A stretch of 64,000 nucleotides of DNA from Ascoidea asiatica (GCA_001600695.1 BCKQ01000021.1:1-64000), one strand, 5' to 3'. Positions 19,801 through 30,686 are shown, counted from the stretch's first letter. Notes: generated from the letters alone by a model not told the origin. A program made the numbers and translations.

Positions 19801-20790
19801 TTACCTCAATATCTTCCAAGTGCTAGAGTTAGTCATAGAAGATTAATAAAAATTGTAAATGAAGAAATTTCTAAAAATTATATATCTTTAAAATCTCAAA
19901 AACTTAAAGAAAAAGAGATTGCAGAAGATACAGAAAGTGAATACACAAGTGATAATGAAGAAGATGAAGATGAAGATAATTTACATTTTGAAGTTTCTCG
20001 TAAAAAAAGAGATTTTCAACCTAAAAATATAAATTCTCAGTCAAAATTTACTGGATTCATTGCTGATGATGAACATGATGGACTTGATATTCTGAAAGAA
20101 AAATTTACTGGTTGGAGTGCATCTTGTGCAGGAACCATGGAGATTATTGAATATATTGAAGAATTAATTGAGTTAACTAAAATTTTAGTTGGAGTCAATG
20201 AATTTAAATATGGATTTTTAAGTCGTCCATTATATGATGATTGGGCTATTAATTCAATTATGGGGTATAAAGATTTTGTTGGAAAAACTGGTAAAGGAAT
20301 ACCAGTTTCAGTTGAGAATTCAAAAAAAAAATTTACAGTTGATAGAAACTCAACAGATTTGGATGAAGCTATAATTGATGACAGTGAAGAAGATGCCGAT
20401 TTATCTGATAATGTGTCTGAGGATGATGAAATTTCCCCAAATAAGGCCAATGATGTAGGTAAAAAAGTTCACAAAGCGCCTGTAGCTTTTACAATGCATT
20501 CTCCTATTATTCCTCAAGAAAATCCCAAAGGCAGAAGATTGAGTATACAATCAATGGCAAGTGGAGCAAGTAGAATATCAGGGAATGTTCTTCAGCGTAT
20601 ATATTCCTTCAGGGGTGAAAAAACTGGGAATCAAAAGGACCTTTTCGGTTTATACTCTAGAGGAAGTTCTTTCTCCTCGGAAACATCAGGATCTTTTGAT
20701 GATTCAGATGATAACTCGTTTGACGAAAACTTGCCATTGGCCTTAAGGAAGGTTATTACAAGAACTGCTGCCAATAATCTTAAGAACTGA
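16834..20790 (+). CDS. FUSC/ArAE-type multispanning membrane protein (BRE4/YGL140C-like)
   Basis: 1318 residues from ATG 16834. It has two blocks of membrane segments: one near residues 35-215 (FKCVLNSTICLILCLNSNV, LGSEPSMLALVSVMVHPGRR, SLFCTIGLLFGNSF, FFLGISISIFINILIF) and a second near 685-850 (HILFGFQVTMALMLASFPMF, WIGFVCILTLEPSVGNTFFVF, IIGVISIYIVLLSSALPS). A long Asn/Lys-rich loop separates them. The C-terminal cytosolic part has ELAFITSSLGKLELLYASA and ALTRRHYGSAVIEELNDIAHPYRRQL, as in the fungal DUF2421 proteins. S. cerevisiae relatives include BRE4 (brefeldin A sensitivity, vacuole shape) and YGL140C; I cannot choose between them. Transport substrate unknown. From about nt 20040 the codon choice becomes more GC-rich. 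Confidence 0.8.
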   Translation: MKKMKKINLKKIYSNSISYFKKNYPIDKILARRIFKCVLNSTICLILCLNSNVRSHLGSEPSMLALVSVMVHPGRRFGSMIEGSLFCTIGLLFGNSFSLFARFLSQKILTKNFLIYNDLQLSLLPIAYKNFQSSLALLSIFEIIMLFIHGWMRSVFHKFFNIVFPFFLVVHFTFLDDINKSAKEISMAFTIPFFLGISISIFINILIFPEFGTSYLGNASINSFNNLQSTLDNSIYYFLNISNISNNKIDNIEISDNKSLNSINSSPYNKLNNNLNFKNLSNLFKFQKNFKKNLSIFNSVLQECIYEISYSFLSPNEFNSIYNNLNKLSNHLTALINSCQLEFSILINYNKFNQKNDLILNFIKKILNSTINLHLKINQILYIIKILISYSFDVNNNNNYKKNNKLLKKSKIFKNSINNNIINLFTIENLNLNKFNLNDQINQLLKSLSLFDQSWSSALKEFNIQILNNDINNNNSNSNSTTSLINKKDHEWLLPRNENFLFSSFFLNLKEITNLICFILKETSNLYQIRKKRELKKFNGRKIWFSFLTNKKLFKNWFNSHNDIIKMNENISIAGGATQKINSISKTPRRRPNDIESRILQSMKSKIQTNSINSNNNLNNNSNNSNINNSNNLKKSSSHIIFDEISSSDDGSSNFKIFYLFRYLYPNNILILIKKFNNRYHHHILFGFQVTMALMLASFPMFIPQSRHWYVNMRGAWIGFVCILTLEPSVGNTFFVFFLRGVGVILGAFWGYVSYQSAYHQKFPVIEVIITIIGAIPGYYYFIGTPYVKAAIIGVISIYIVLLSSALPSTIGGSIGENFGKRCFAVAYGGIIGVISNTIVFPVRARNELVSELAFITSSLGKLELLYASAIENEKISLALPDERYDSFMILSKEIKTALSRAEAYKQAAKREPNLKGDFKENEKVFTEILFVLNQIISRMDNMALTRRHYGSAVIEELNDIAHPYRRQLVGCIHNSFKAIQQAFLTKNPLPQYLPSARVSHRRLIKIVNEEISKNYISLKSQKLKEKEIAEDTESEYTSDNEEDEDEDNLHFEVSRKKRDFQPKNINSQSKFTGFIADDEHDGLDILKEKFTGWSASCAGTMEIIEYIEELIELTKILVGVNEFKYGFLSRPLYDDWAINSIMGYKDFVGKTGKGIPVSVENSKKKFTVDRNSTDLDEAIIDDSEEDADLSDNVSEDDEISPNKANDVGKKVHKAPVAFTMHSPIIPQENPKGRRLSIQSMASGASRISGNVLQRIYSFRGEKTGNQKDLFGLYSRGSSFSSETSGSFDDSDDNSFDENLPLALRKVITRTAANNLKN

Positions 20791-20888
20791 AGTTCTTTAG
20801 CATTTTTATACTATATATTTTACAATAAAATTTAGCATTCTGTTGAAATTTACACTAAAATACAAGAATGGTTAAAAGAATCATTAGG

Positions 20889-23800
20889 TCATTTATTAAC
20901 ACGTTTTAAATAATTTGACATATCATCTATAAGTCGACAAGCATTAGTGCTTAAAAATGAGTTTTCATTCATGTTTTTAAAGCTGCTTAATATAATAGGA
21001 ACTTTGACATGGGTAATGAAAAATTTGATTTGTGAAGAGTCAGACCACTTCAAATATAGATCTAATAAAACTAATATTTTACCCATGAAATTTCCTGAGA
21101 TGAACTTACTTTTAACATTATCAAGCATCATAATGTTGATTTTTGGAAAACAATTTTCAACTTCAATCTCATACACCAATAAGCAAATATTTAATAAAGA
21201 ACAGATAATATTTATGGAAGAAGTAGTTTTTATTGCAGCTTTACCATATCTTGAAAAAAAAAGCAACCAAAAATCGCATATACTTATAACAAAAAAGGGA
21301 TACTTATCGAGCTGGTCAAAGGTTGTTAGAGACCCAATAATTGCTAAAGTAAATGAGGATTCTTTCCTCAAAATTTGATTTACAAATTGATTCAAAGAAA
21401 TAAGATGATTTGTTCTATCTACCAAACTTTCTTTATTCTCAATTTTTAAAAAATCCTGATTCTGAGCCTTCAAAATTATGAAAAATTTAATAAACAAAAT
21501 TAAGATATCAGATTTTAATTTGAATTCAAAATCATTAGAAACTTTGGAATGCTCCACAAAATTGTAAATTAAAGGCATGAACATAGAACTATTTAAAAAG
21601 GATTTTAAAAAAGTTGTTTTTTCTTGATCTTTTTCATTCCGGTCTATTAGATCTAAAATAATATTAACTATTAATGCTTTTATTTCTAAGCTAATTGGTA
21701 AAGAAAGTATTTTTGCTAATGCTGAAAACATACTATCATTAATGAATAGACCGAGGTTTAAGGCCTCTCCAGAAAGCCTAGGAACCTTTTTATTTCTAGA
21801 AGTTAACCTTCTTAGCAAAATAATTGTATTTAAAATCATTTCCTCATGCTTAATAGCATTCTTGGTAAAATATATTTCCCCTTTTGAAACAAGGTTATAT
21901 TCATTATCTAAAATAATCTTAAGTCCTTCTATTACTTCATTCGTGGGGTACAATCGTATTATTTCCTGATTTTGAGTAGATTGAGCTGTTATACTTAAAA
22001 ACAATAGACAATGAATCAAATTTCTTCTAGAATCAAATGAAGCAATTGAAGGAATCTTTTTATAAACAAAGTCAAAGTTATTTTGCAAATCATTAGAACT
22101 TTCTCCATATTTTAGCTCAGATGGGGAGTTTGAGATCAAAATGTTTCCTAGTATTCTCAAACATTCTTCTTCCGTAAAATTGATTTCATTGTTAAGATTC
22201 CAAACCTGACTTAATCTTTCTAAAAGCTTGTATTTCACAATAAAATTTTTCGTTACATCCAAATTATTGTTATATAATAGATTTCCTATGAATTTCAAAC
22301 ATATTTTATAGAAGCTTAGATTATTGAAGGAATATTTGCCTATAGTTTCAGTCTCAGAATTATGAGCAGATTGGATGGTATAATTAGAGAATTTTATTAA
22401 TGATCTGGACGAATACTCGACCGTTTCAAAGTTATTATATTCATCCTTACTGCTTTCTAAAAAATTTACCTTATCACTAATATTATTACATATTCCTCTT
22501 ATCATAAATGCTAATAGTATTTCATCTTCACTTACTTTACGCTTCATATTAATATCATTGAATGCCATTGAGTTGCTCAACAAAATTAGTCCACAACACA
22601 AAAGACTGAACTTTTGATAATTTGAAATATCATACTTTTTAAGGCAAAACCGGATAATTAGTTCATTTATGATCATTAACATCTTAGATAACTCTAAACT
22701 GTTTGATGATTTTGTTTCGAAAAACTGTATTATTTGAAAATTATTGACTAACTGGATAATAATCTGGATTAAATAATCAAAAGATAACATATTATCAAAC
22801 TTATGATCAATTGTTGTAGCATAATATTGAAGATATTTTATACAAAAATTTAATAGATTTGTTTTGATGGTAGCCTCTGGGCCGATTCTATATTTCAAGA
22901 AAAACTCTTGCTTAACTGTGTTACTTATTTTTGAACTAGAGGTAAGATTAAACATAATCTTTAAAATTTCAAACTGTATAATAATTGAAGGTTCATATAC
23001 AGGATCAAAATATTGAAAATTAGAAGACATTAAATTACTATTCATAATCATGGATTGCTCTAACATTAATATTCCAAGAAATAATGAAATCAAGCTGTCA
23101 TTCTTTATTAGCCAGTCAGAAAACTTTTGATTGTCAAGGGTTGAAAGATTTGAAAATATTGTCAAAATAGATATCAAGGTTGACTTTAGAGGAGAATCTA
23201 AATCATTGTAAGTTCTAGATAATATATTCTGCGTGCTTCTATTGCTTAAAATTGTTCCATTGAATGTTTCAATACTATTGGCATTTTTTAAATTTTTTTC
23301 ATTATCTAGGTTTAAATTTCTCCTAGACAATGTCTCAAGAGCTTTTTGTTCTAAACCAGGATTATTTAAATCTATATTTCCCAAAATAGAAATATCACTA
23401 CTCAGTGAATCAGAAAGTTCTGAGCCATTGTTATCTATATCAAGAAAATCAGTCTTATGAGGTGTTTGAAGCTCTTGAACATCATTATTCAACATCTTGA
23501 TATTTTTTTCTGCAGTTGTAGCGATTTCATTATTTTCGGATTTCCCATTATTTGAACTATTATTATGTTCTTCAATTTTATAGAAACTTGAATAAATAAT
23601 TACTACTTTTTCTAAAATTAAACATAATTTATCAAGATTTGTGGTTATTTTCTCACTTAATAAAAGATTTAAGAATGAGAAGATATTTTCAAAAGAATCT
23701 ATAATAAGAGGACGAGAAAATTCTAAAATGTTTTCGGTTTCAACTTCATCATCAATTAATTCCTTTGCATCTAAATCAGGTGAATTAAGATAAGTTATAA

Positions 23801-25934
23801 GTAAGTCTAAGAACTTAATATAATTTATCGGGCTATAACCTTCATAAATTGATTTATATGTCAAATTTTTCAAAATTAAACTTATAATATTAATCTTAAC
23901 ATCTTGTGAAATTTTAATTAATCTAATATTATCATTTGAAGATAATTTTGAGAATAATTTGAAAAATGTTGGCAATAATAAATTATTTTTTTCAAATAAA
24001 TCTATAATATCACCAAAATTATTTGAAATTCTTAATAGAGAATTAAAATATTGTAAAAGATCTTGAATTATTGACATATTTAAGAATAAATTATTCAATG
24101 AATTATCTGATAAAGTGAAATTTATAAAATTTATGAAATTTATTAATAAATCATTTGAAATTTTAATTAGATTTTTTTCATTATTTGAATTGAATATTAT
24201 AGAATTATTGATTTTAATTAATTCAGAACCATTTAAATTAATATTTTGAAAGATATTTATAATAATTTTAGCTGAAGTTAAAAAATTTAATAGATAAGGT
24301 AATTTTTCTTCTAAAAATGAATTTTTAAAAGCATCTTTATTTCTGATAGAATTTGATAAATAAGATAAATTAATAAATAAGTGATAAATATAACCATGAT
24401 TAATAAACGCATTAATTAAATCAGGATAATCATTAAGAATTAATGAATTTATATTTTGATTATCAATTAAAGAATTTAAAGATAAAGAAGCTGAAGATTT
24501 TGGAGTTAATAAATCTAAACTTTCAATTGAATTTTCAATTGAATTTTTATTTGAATTATTATTAATTGAATTAGAATTATTTATAATTTTAGTATTAGTT
24601 AAAAAGTTGAAATTTTCAGATAAAATTTGTAAAATATCATATGATAATTTTCTTTCAATATTTGAAACTTTTGTAGTATATGAAAAAAAATTGAATAAAA
24701 TTGATAAAAAACCATTTTGAATTAAAAATTGAAATTTTTCATTAATATTTAAATCTAAAGATAAAAGTAGATTATAAATAATTTTTAGAATTAAGATATT
24801 TTTATCTTTAAATTTTTCAATTGAATTGCTTTTACTTTTATTTGATTTCAAATTTGCATTTGCATTTGCATTTGAGTTTTTTTTGATTGCATTGATTAAA
24901 AAAAGAAATAAATTTTGACGATCTTCATCTTTATCTTCATTTGAATCTTGAAGATTATAAGATGAATCTAGGGAAGAAATTAATTTAAATTTTGAAAATT
25001 TTTTGAAACTTTTAGTGGTTGAATTTATTTTCAAGTTAGAATATTCAAAAGTTTTTAAGAGTAATTGAAATTTTTGATTTTCATTGAAGTAATTATTTGG
25101 TAAAATGAATTGAAATAATAAATTTGGAGAATTTATTAAAAAATTTATAAAAAAATTTAAATTAGATGAATTTGAATTAAAAATTGAATAAATGGAGTAT
25201 AAATTTTGATAAGAATTTAATAAATTATGAAATTTTGAGAATCTTTTTAATGACATATTTAAAATATTACTAAATTTTTTATTATTAAATAAAAGATATA
25301 AGAAATTTTTATTTAAAATGATTTTTTTTTCTAAGAAATTTAAAAAAAAATTGAAAAAGATTTTTGAGAAACTTAAAGATTTTTTATGAGATAATTTGAG
25401 TATATAAATTAAGAAATTATTTTGAATTAAATTATAGATTAAATTATTATAAATTAATGAATTTTCTTTGAATATAGATTTATTTAAGATTTTTTCAATT
25501 GAGAATAAATTATATTTAATAATTTTTAAATTTGAATAATTAAAGAAATTTAATAAATTTTTAAAAAAAATAGAGATTGAAATTGAAGTTGAAATAGAAT
25601 TTGAAGAATCTTCAAAATTTAAGTTTAAGTTATTTATATTATTTTTATTTGAGATATAATCATTTAATAAACATTTTAAAATTTTATCTTTATTTGAATT
25701 ATAATTTAGTTTATCATTTTTATTTAAATTATAAACTTGAAAATAAAATGAAATTATTGAATTTGATAAATTCGTTATTGCAATTTTATAATCATTTATA
25801 TCCACATTATTATATTCATTATCATTATTATTATCATTTTTTTCATTTTTTTCATTTTTGTCATTATTTTCATCACTTTCATTATCAAAATCCGAGTTTA
25901 TTTTCAATCTTTGTAATGAATTACTTTTAATCAT
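20889..25934 (-). CDS. Large helical-repeat-like protein of unknown function (1681 aa)
   Basis: One uninterrupted frame from ATG 25934. It opens with an Asn/Asp/Glu-rich stretch, then is leucine/isoleucine-rich and amphipathic throughout, with many short predicted helices (e.g. SLEIKALIVNIILDLIDRN and FMGKILVLLDLYLKW), consistent with an ARM/HEAT-type solenoid. I see no membrane segments, catalytic motif or zinc ligands. I do not recognise an orthologue. The N-terminal half (nt 24000-25934) is extremely AT-rich and monotone in codon use, while the C-terminal half (nt 20900-23700) is visibly more GC-rich and varied, suggesting different constraint. It converges on the FUSC gene with 98 bp between stops. 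Confidence 0.8.
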   Translation of the reverse strand: MIKSNSLQRLKINSDFDNESDENNDKNEKNEKNDNNNDNEYNNVDINDYKIAITNLSNSIISFYFQVYNLNKNDKLNYNSNKDKILKCLLNDYISNKNNINNLNLNFEDSSNSISTSISISIFFKNLLNFFNYSNLKIIKYNLFSIEKILNKSIFKENSLIYNNLIYNLIQNNFLIYILKLSHKKSLSFSKIFFNFFLNFLEKKIILNKNFLYLLFNNKKFSNILNMSLKRFSKFHNLLNSYQNLYSIYSIFNSNSSNLNFFINFLINSPNLLFQFILPNNYFNENQKFQLLLKTFEYSNLKINSTTKSFKKFSKFKLISSLDSSYNLQDSNEDKDEDRQNLFLFLINAIKKNSNANANANLKSNKSKSNSIEKFKDKNILILKIIYNLLLSLDLNINEKFQFLIQNGFLSILFNFFSYTTKVSNIERKLSYDILQILSENFNFLTNTKIINNSNSINNNSNKNSIENSIESLDLLTPKSSASLSLNSLIDNQNINSLILNDYPDLINAFINHGYIYHLFINLSYLSNSIRNKDAFKNSFLEEKLPYLLNFLTSAKIIINIFQNINLNGSELIKINNSIIFNSNNEKNLIKISNDLLINFINFINFTLSDNSLNNLFLNMSIIQDLLQYFNSLLRISNNFGDIIDLFEKNNLLLPTFFKLFSKLSSNDNIRLIKISQDVKINIISLILKNLTYKSIYEGYSPINYIKFLDLLITYLNSPDLDAKELIDDEVETENILEFSRPLIIDSFENIFSFLNLLLSEKITTNLDKLCLILEKVVIIYSSFYKIEEHNNSSNNGKSENNEIATTAEKNIKMLNNDVQELQTPHKTDFLDIDNNGSELSDSLSSDISILGNIDLNNPGLEQKALETLSRRNLNLDNEKNLKNANSIETFNGTILSNRSTQNILSRTYNDLDSPLKSTLISILTIFSNLSTLDNQKFSDWLIKNDSLISLFLGILMLEQSMIMNSNLMSSNFQYFDPVYEPSIIIQFEILKIMFNLTSSSKISNTVKQEFFLKYRIGPEATIKTNLLNFCIKYLQYYATTIDHKFDNMLSFDYLIQIIIQLVNNFQIIQFFETKSSNSLELSKMLMIINELIIRFCLKKYDISNYQKFSLLCCGLILLSNSMAFNDINMKRKVSEDEILLAFMIRGICNNISDKVNFLESSKDEYNNFETVEYSSRSLIKFSNYTIQSAHNSETETIGKYSFNNLSFYKICLKFIGNLLYNNNLDVTKNFIVKYKLLERLSQVWNLNNEINFTEEECLRILGNILISNSPSELKYGESSNDLQNNFDFVYKKIPSIASFDSRRNLIHCLLFLSITAQSTQNQEIIRLYPTNEVIEGLKIILDNEYNLVSKGEIYFTKNAIKHEEMILNTIILLRRLTSRNKKVPRLSGEALNLGLFINDSMFSALAKILSLPISLEIKALIVNIILDLIDRNEKDQEKTTFLKSFLNSSMFMPLIYNFVEHSKVSNDFEFKLKSDILILFIKFFIILKAQNQDFLKIENKESLVDRTNHLISLNQFVNQILRKESSFTLAIIGSLTTFDQLDKYPFFVISICDFWLLFFSRYGKAAIKTTSSINIICSLLNICLLVYEIEVENCFPKINIMMLDNVKSKFISGNFMGKILVLLDLYLKWSDSSQIKFFITHVKVPIILSSFKNMNENSFLSTNACRLIDDMSNYLKRVNK

Positions 25935-27313
25935 TTGAAGAAAGAAGATGTATTGAAATATTAATTATTGAATATATTTGATTTTTGTTTCTTTTCCTTA
26001 AAGTCTTTTTGAATATGTATATAAATAAAAGATTATATACTTGAATATATATATAGATATATATATATATATATTATTTCTTGGATATAAAACCTGTGAT
26101 ATGGAGTATGAATAAAATTAAATTATACCCAAAAACTAGTTTATTATTAGCCTGAATCGGTAATTGAAATTGATAATAAATGAGATAAAATGTAAGTTAA
26201 AGCAATGAAAATATTTTCAATTCCCATTTGGAATAACTTATTTCATTAATAATTGATTGAATGATTGAATAATTACAATTTCATTGATGAAAATAATACT
26301 TAAATATTCTAATAATTAAATAATAAAAAAAAATCATGAATTGAATTGATCAGTTTTAAATAGTCTAAAATCGGCTATAACCAAAGCTAAAAATCTAAAA
26401 AGCTAAATATTAGAGGCAATGCCAAATTTCCAATTCTTTTTCACACTCCAAAACTTAGAAACTCAGAAACTCAAAAATTCAGCATTAGAACGAAAAGAAA
26501 AAGCATTGAAAAGAATTCCAGAGTTGTTTAAGATTCATTTCCAGCAGCATTTACACCTTCTTTTGTCTTTGATTCTTAGACTTTGTGCAAGTTAGCTCAG
26601 GAAGTGGCAAATTTATTATCTTCTTTTGTTGTTTATCTCCTTCATCTTCTCAGACTTGTTTTCTCGCCCACCGGTACCAGACTCCAGTATTTTATCGCCA
26701 GGCACCGTTATTTGGCACTTTTATATAGAAGCGGAAAGAACAGAGCCGAGAAACGTCCCATAACACTGGTACTCAAGAAACAATAACAAAAAATTTAAGT
26801 TATACGACGCGTCCTGGTGCACCTAAATTATGCATTTCCAAGCGTACTTTTAGTGCTCAGCCACATTTTTTTAAGTTAAAATATCCCAAAATATTCAGTG
26901 AAGATTCAGTTTTACGATTTTTAACGAACAAAATTATCAAGATTCAAAAACACAATCGAACAGAGTGAATTGTTCGCTTTAAACTTCTGATCTATACGAC
27001 AACGCAAAACTAAACTATTCTTTCAATGTTTAAATTTTCGAGATTTCAAAAATGCGTCGCCAGAACTGGGGGTGTTTTTATTGAAATATTTATGTGACTG
27101 ATTTTTCATTTATTTGATGAATTTATAACTACGAATGAGTGAATGAATGAAATATATAAAAAGTTATAATTGATTGAGTTTATTTGATTTAAATGAACAT
27201 TGAATTCAATCATAATTACTTTGATAAATATATTATCAATTATATTCATAAAGTGATCATTTCAATTGGATAAGAAATATCATTCATTTTAATTTCATAA
27301 CACTTAAAGAAAA
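25935..27313. promoter_or_regulatory. Bidirectional promoter region, 1681-aa gene / ABC ATPase
   Basis: 1.4 kb without a credible gene. A GC-richer core (26540-27070) contains ACGCGT (26807-26812, MCB-type) and the 16-bp motif GTCGCCAGAACTGGGG (27056-27071) shared with the PNC1 upstream region. AT-dinucleotide runs occur at 26049-26074. A 67-codon open frame at 26583-26786 has no codon bias or family resemblance and is rejected. Confidence 0.5.
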
Positions 27314-29050
27314 ATGTTGAATTCAAAAATAAAATCCAGTTTAATAACAAATAAGAAAGATATTTATCCATTAATTAAATTAGAAAATGCATTTTTTAAA
27401 GATTATAAAAATAATTCAATTTTCAAAAATCCAATAAATTTAAATATTAATAATAATGAAAAATGGGCAGTGATTGGTTCTGATAAAAATAAATATAATT
27501 TTTTAAAAATTTTATCTTCAAATTACTATTTACCAACATCTGTAAATTCATTAACTTATCCAAATTTATCTTTATTATCAAATAATAATACCAATAATTC
27601 TAAAAACAACAATATTGATTTAGTTTCTTTTAATAATTCTTCAAATTTAAATATAAATAATAAAGCTCATCTTTCTGCAAGATTTGAATTTTTTAAAAAT
27701 GATCAAGATCAATCTTTAATGGATTATATCTTAGGTAATTCTTCAAATAATTTAATAAATTTAAATTATGATAAAGTTGATAATTTATTAAAAAAATTTA
27801 ATCTATTTGATCTTAAAAAAAATTGGATCTTAATGTTATCAAATGGTCAATTAAGAAGAGCAAATTTAATTAAATCTTTTTTAAAAAATCCAAAAATTTT
27901 ATTAATTGATGAACCTTTCTTAGGTTTAGATCATAATTCTAAAATTTTAGTTTCAAATATTTTAAATAATTTATTTCCATTTCCTTTTATAATCCTAGGT
28001 TTAAAATATAATGATTATTTACCAAATTGGATTACAAATATTGCTTTAATTAATAATAATGGTTTAATAAAGACAATTAATTTACCAATTAATGAAAATG
28101 AAAATGCAAAAGAAAATCTTCAAGATATAATCAACAAATATCAAAATTTAGATGATGATTTAAATAATGAAAATTTCTCAAATATAAATTCAACTGATTT
28201 CAATGAAAAATTAAAGACTTTAATTAATAAAATTTTTGATTTAAATAAAATCGAACCTCATAATGAAACTAACAATAAAAATTCAACAATAATTGAATTC
28301 AAAAATTTCAATTTATCTTATTATAATCCAAAATCAATTAATGAAAATAAATATATAAATATTTTTAAAAATTTGAATTTAAAAATAAATAAATCTGAAA
28401 AATGGCAAATTAAAGGTAATAATGGTACAGGTAAATCAACTTTATTATCTTTAATAACTGCTGAACATCCACAATCTTGGAATGAAAATATTTTAATAAA
28501 TAATTTACCAAGAATTGTTGGAAAAGTTAATTATTTTGATATTAATAAAATTATTGGTTTTACATCTCCTGAATTATTTCAAATTATACCAAATGATTTA
28601 AATTTTATTCAAATTTTATCAACTGGTTTCAATGATGTTGGTTTTCATTTAAATAAAAAGTTATTCTCTGTCAAAGATTCTAAAGATACAGAGAAACTTG
28701 AAGAAAGTAAAGAAAGTAAAGAAAATAAAGAAAAATTGGATCTTTTGAACTTTATAATTGATGAATTTAAATTAAATGATAAAAAATTTCTTAAATTTCA
28801 AGATTTAAATTTAAATGATCAAAAATTATTATTATTTTTAAGAAGTTTATTAAAAGCTCCAGAAATTTTGATTTTAGATGAAGCATTTTCTGGTATGGAT
28901 AATATTAGAGTTAATCAATGTAAAAAAATAATTGGAAATTGGCCAAATACTGTATTATCAATAAGTCATATAAAAGAAGAATTACCAATTTGTGAGAAAT
29001 TTATTGAATTAACTGATGATCCATCAACTTTTAAAATTGGTGATTTATGA
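27314..29050 (+). CDS. Tandem-NBD ABC ATPase, YDR061W-type
   Basis: 578 residues, no membrane segments. Two ABC domains: NBD1 has a signature LSNGQ (175-179) and Walker B LLIDEP, but its Walker A position reads GSDKNKYNFL, lacking GxxxxGK. NBD2 has an intact Walker A GNNGTGKST (368-376) and Walker B LILDEAFSGMD, but its signature position reads NLNDQKLL. Only the composite site formed by NBD2 Walker motifs and NBD1 signature can be complete. Layout and length (539 in S. cerevisiae) match the soluble YDR061W protein, related to bacterial ModF; function unknown, probably mitochondrial or cytosolic. It converges on EXO70. Confidence 0.85.
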   Translation: MLNSKIKSSLITNKKDIYPLIKLENAFFKDYKNNSIFKNPINLNINNNEKWAVIGSDKNKYNFLKILSSNYYLPTSVNSLTYPNLSLLSNNNTNNSKNNNIDLVSFNNSSNLNINNKAHLSARFEFFKNDQDQSLMDYILGNSSNNLINLNYDKVDNLLKKFNLFDLKKNWILMLSNGQLRRANLIKSFLKNPKILLIDEPFLGLDHNSKILVSNILNNLFPFPFIILGLKYNDYLPNWITNIALINNNGLIKTINLPINENENAKENLQDIINKYQNLDDDLNNENFSNINSTDFNEKLKTLINKIFDLNKIEPHNETNNKNSTIIEFKNFNLSYYNPKSINENKYINIFKNLNLKINKSEKWQIKGNNGTGKSTLLSLITAEHPQSWNENILINNLPRIVGKVNYFDINKIIGFTSPELFQIIPNDLNFIQILSTGFNDVGFHLNKKLFSVKDSKDTEKLEESKESKENKEKLDLLNFIIDEFKLNDKKFLKFQDLNLNDQKLLLFLRSLLKAPEILILDEAFSGMDNIRVNQCKKIIGNWPNTVLSISHIKEELPICEKFIELTDDPSTFKIGDL

Positions 29051-29125
29051 ATAATAAAAAAAAAAATTAATATAAAAATATTAAAATTATAAAAAATATC
29101 TATATTCAGCAGAAAAGAAAAAGTA

Positions 29126-30134
29126 TTATAAACTCATTAAAATTGATAATATTTTACTTTTATCATATTTAATATATTTACTTGTATGTTTTGTGAAATC
29201 TCCAGAACTATGTTTATCATAAAATCTATTATATAATGGAACAATAAAACTTATTTCATTAATTAAATATTTTTTTAATGAAGGATCAGTAATATTATAA
29301 TTTTTAAAAGTTTTAACTAAATCTTCAAATTCATTATTAAAAGTTTTAAATTTATCTTTTATAATATCTTTATTTTTTGAAGATAAACTACCAGAATTTG
29401 AAGAAGTTGAAGCAGTGATAGTGACATCTAATAAATTTGAAGCTAAATTTTTCCAATTTGTTAAAAATAAATTTAAAAATCTTTTTCTTAGTTTTTCAAA
29501 TCTATCTTTACTTAAAGTGAAATTAATTGAATTTGAATTATTAAAGAATAAAATTGAATTAATTTCAGATCTTTTAATAATTTGTTCAATTAAAGTTAAA
29601 TTTGTAATTAAAAAAAAACCAAGAGTTGAATTTATTAAATTTTTATTTTTTAAAGTTGTTGAATAAATTAATTTTGCTTTAATTTCAAGATTTATCATAA
29701 TTGCATCTATAGAATCAATGAAAAAACAACTTAATAATATTTTATCTTTTGATAAAATTTCATTATCATTATCAATGTCATTAATATTATTATTTGAATT
29801 AATATTTAAATTATCTATAGCTTTTTGATAACTTGAATGATATAAATTGATTGAATTATAAGTTTGTAAGAAAAATGGTTTTTGATTTGAGAACCATGAA
29901 CCAATTGACATATCATTAATAATTTCAAGACATGAATTTTTATAATCAGAAAATTTTCTTAATTTTGACATTAATTCAACAGTAATTTCAGAAACTCCAT
30001 TATCTTTTGGTAAATTTATTAAAGAATTATTTATTTTTAAATCAATATTTTTTAAATAATCTTTAAAAAGATTTTGACTTAAAGATTTTATAATTTGAAA
30101 ATTTTTTGAAATTAAAATTATTGATTCATTATAT

Positions 30135-30174
<40 letters not shown>

Positions 30175-30686
30175 CAGTTATTATATTATAATTATTTAAA
30201 GTTTTAAATAGATTAATTTTACATAAAATTAATTCAAATAATAATAAAGAATGAGTATTGAAATTTGATTTTATAAAATCACTTATATCAATTAAAATAC
30301 TTGAATAATTTGAGAATGGTTTTGTAAAAATATCATTTAAGATTAAATTTATTTGATTATTTGAATTATTTGAATTATTTAAATTTATACTTTGAAATAA
30401 GTTTGAGATTAGTTTATATTCATTATTTAAATGATTAATTAAAATATTTGTATAATTAGTTATACCATTTGAATTTTTTTCATAAAAATTAGTTGTAGTT
30501 GTATTTGTAGTTGAAGTTGTTGAAGAAGATTTTGATAATTTTGTTGAAAGTGATAAAGAATCTAAAGATTTTATAATTAATTGAGATCTATTTAATACAT
30601 ATATGGATATTAATTTATCAAAAGAATTTTTTGAATTTGTATTAAAGAATTGTAAAATTAAATTTAAATTTGTTATAATATTATTA

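Noticed and set aside
26583-26786. 67-codon open frame before the ABC ATPase gene
   Set aside because: Mixed codons in a promoter island, starts late, no homology recognised.
25935-27313. Search for LTR or other transposon remnants in the large intergenic regions
   Set aside because: No TG...CA-bounded repeat, primer-binding site or reverse transcriptase fragment was seen in this or the other long gaps.
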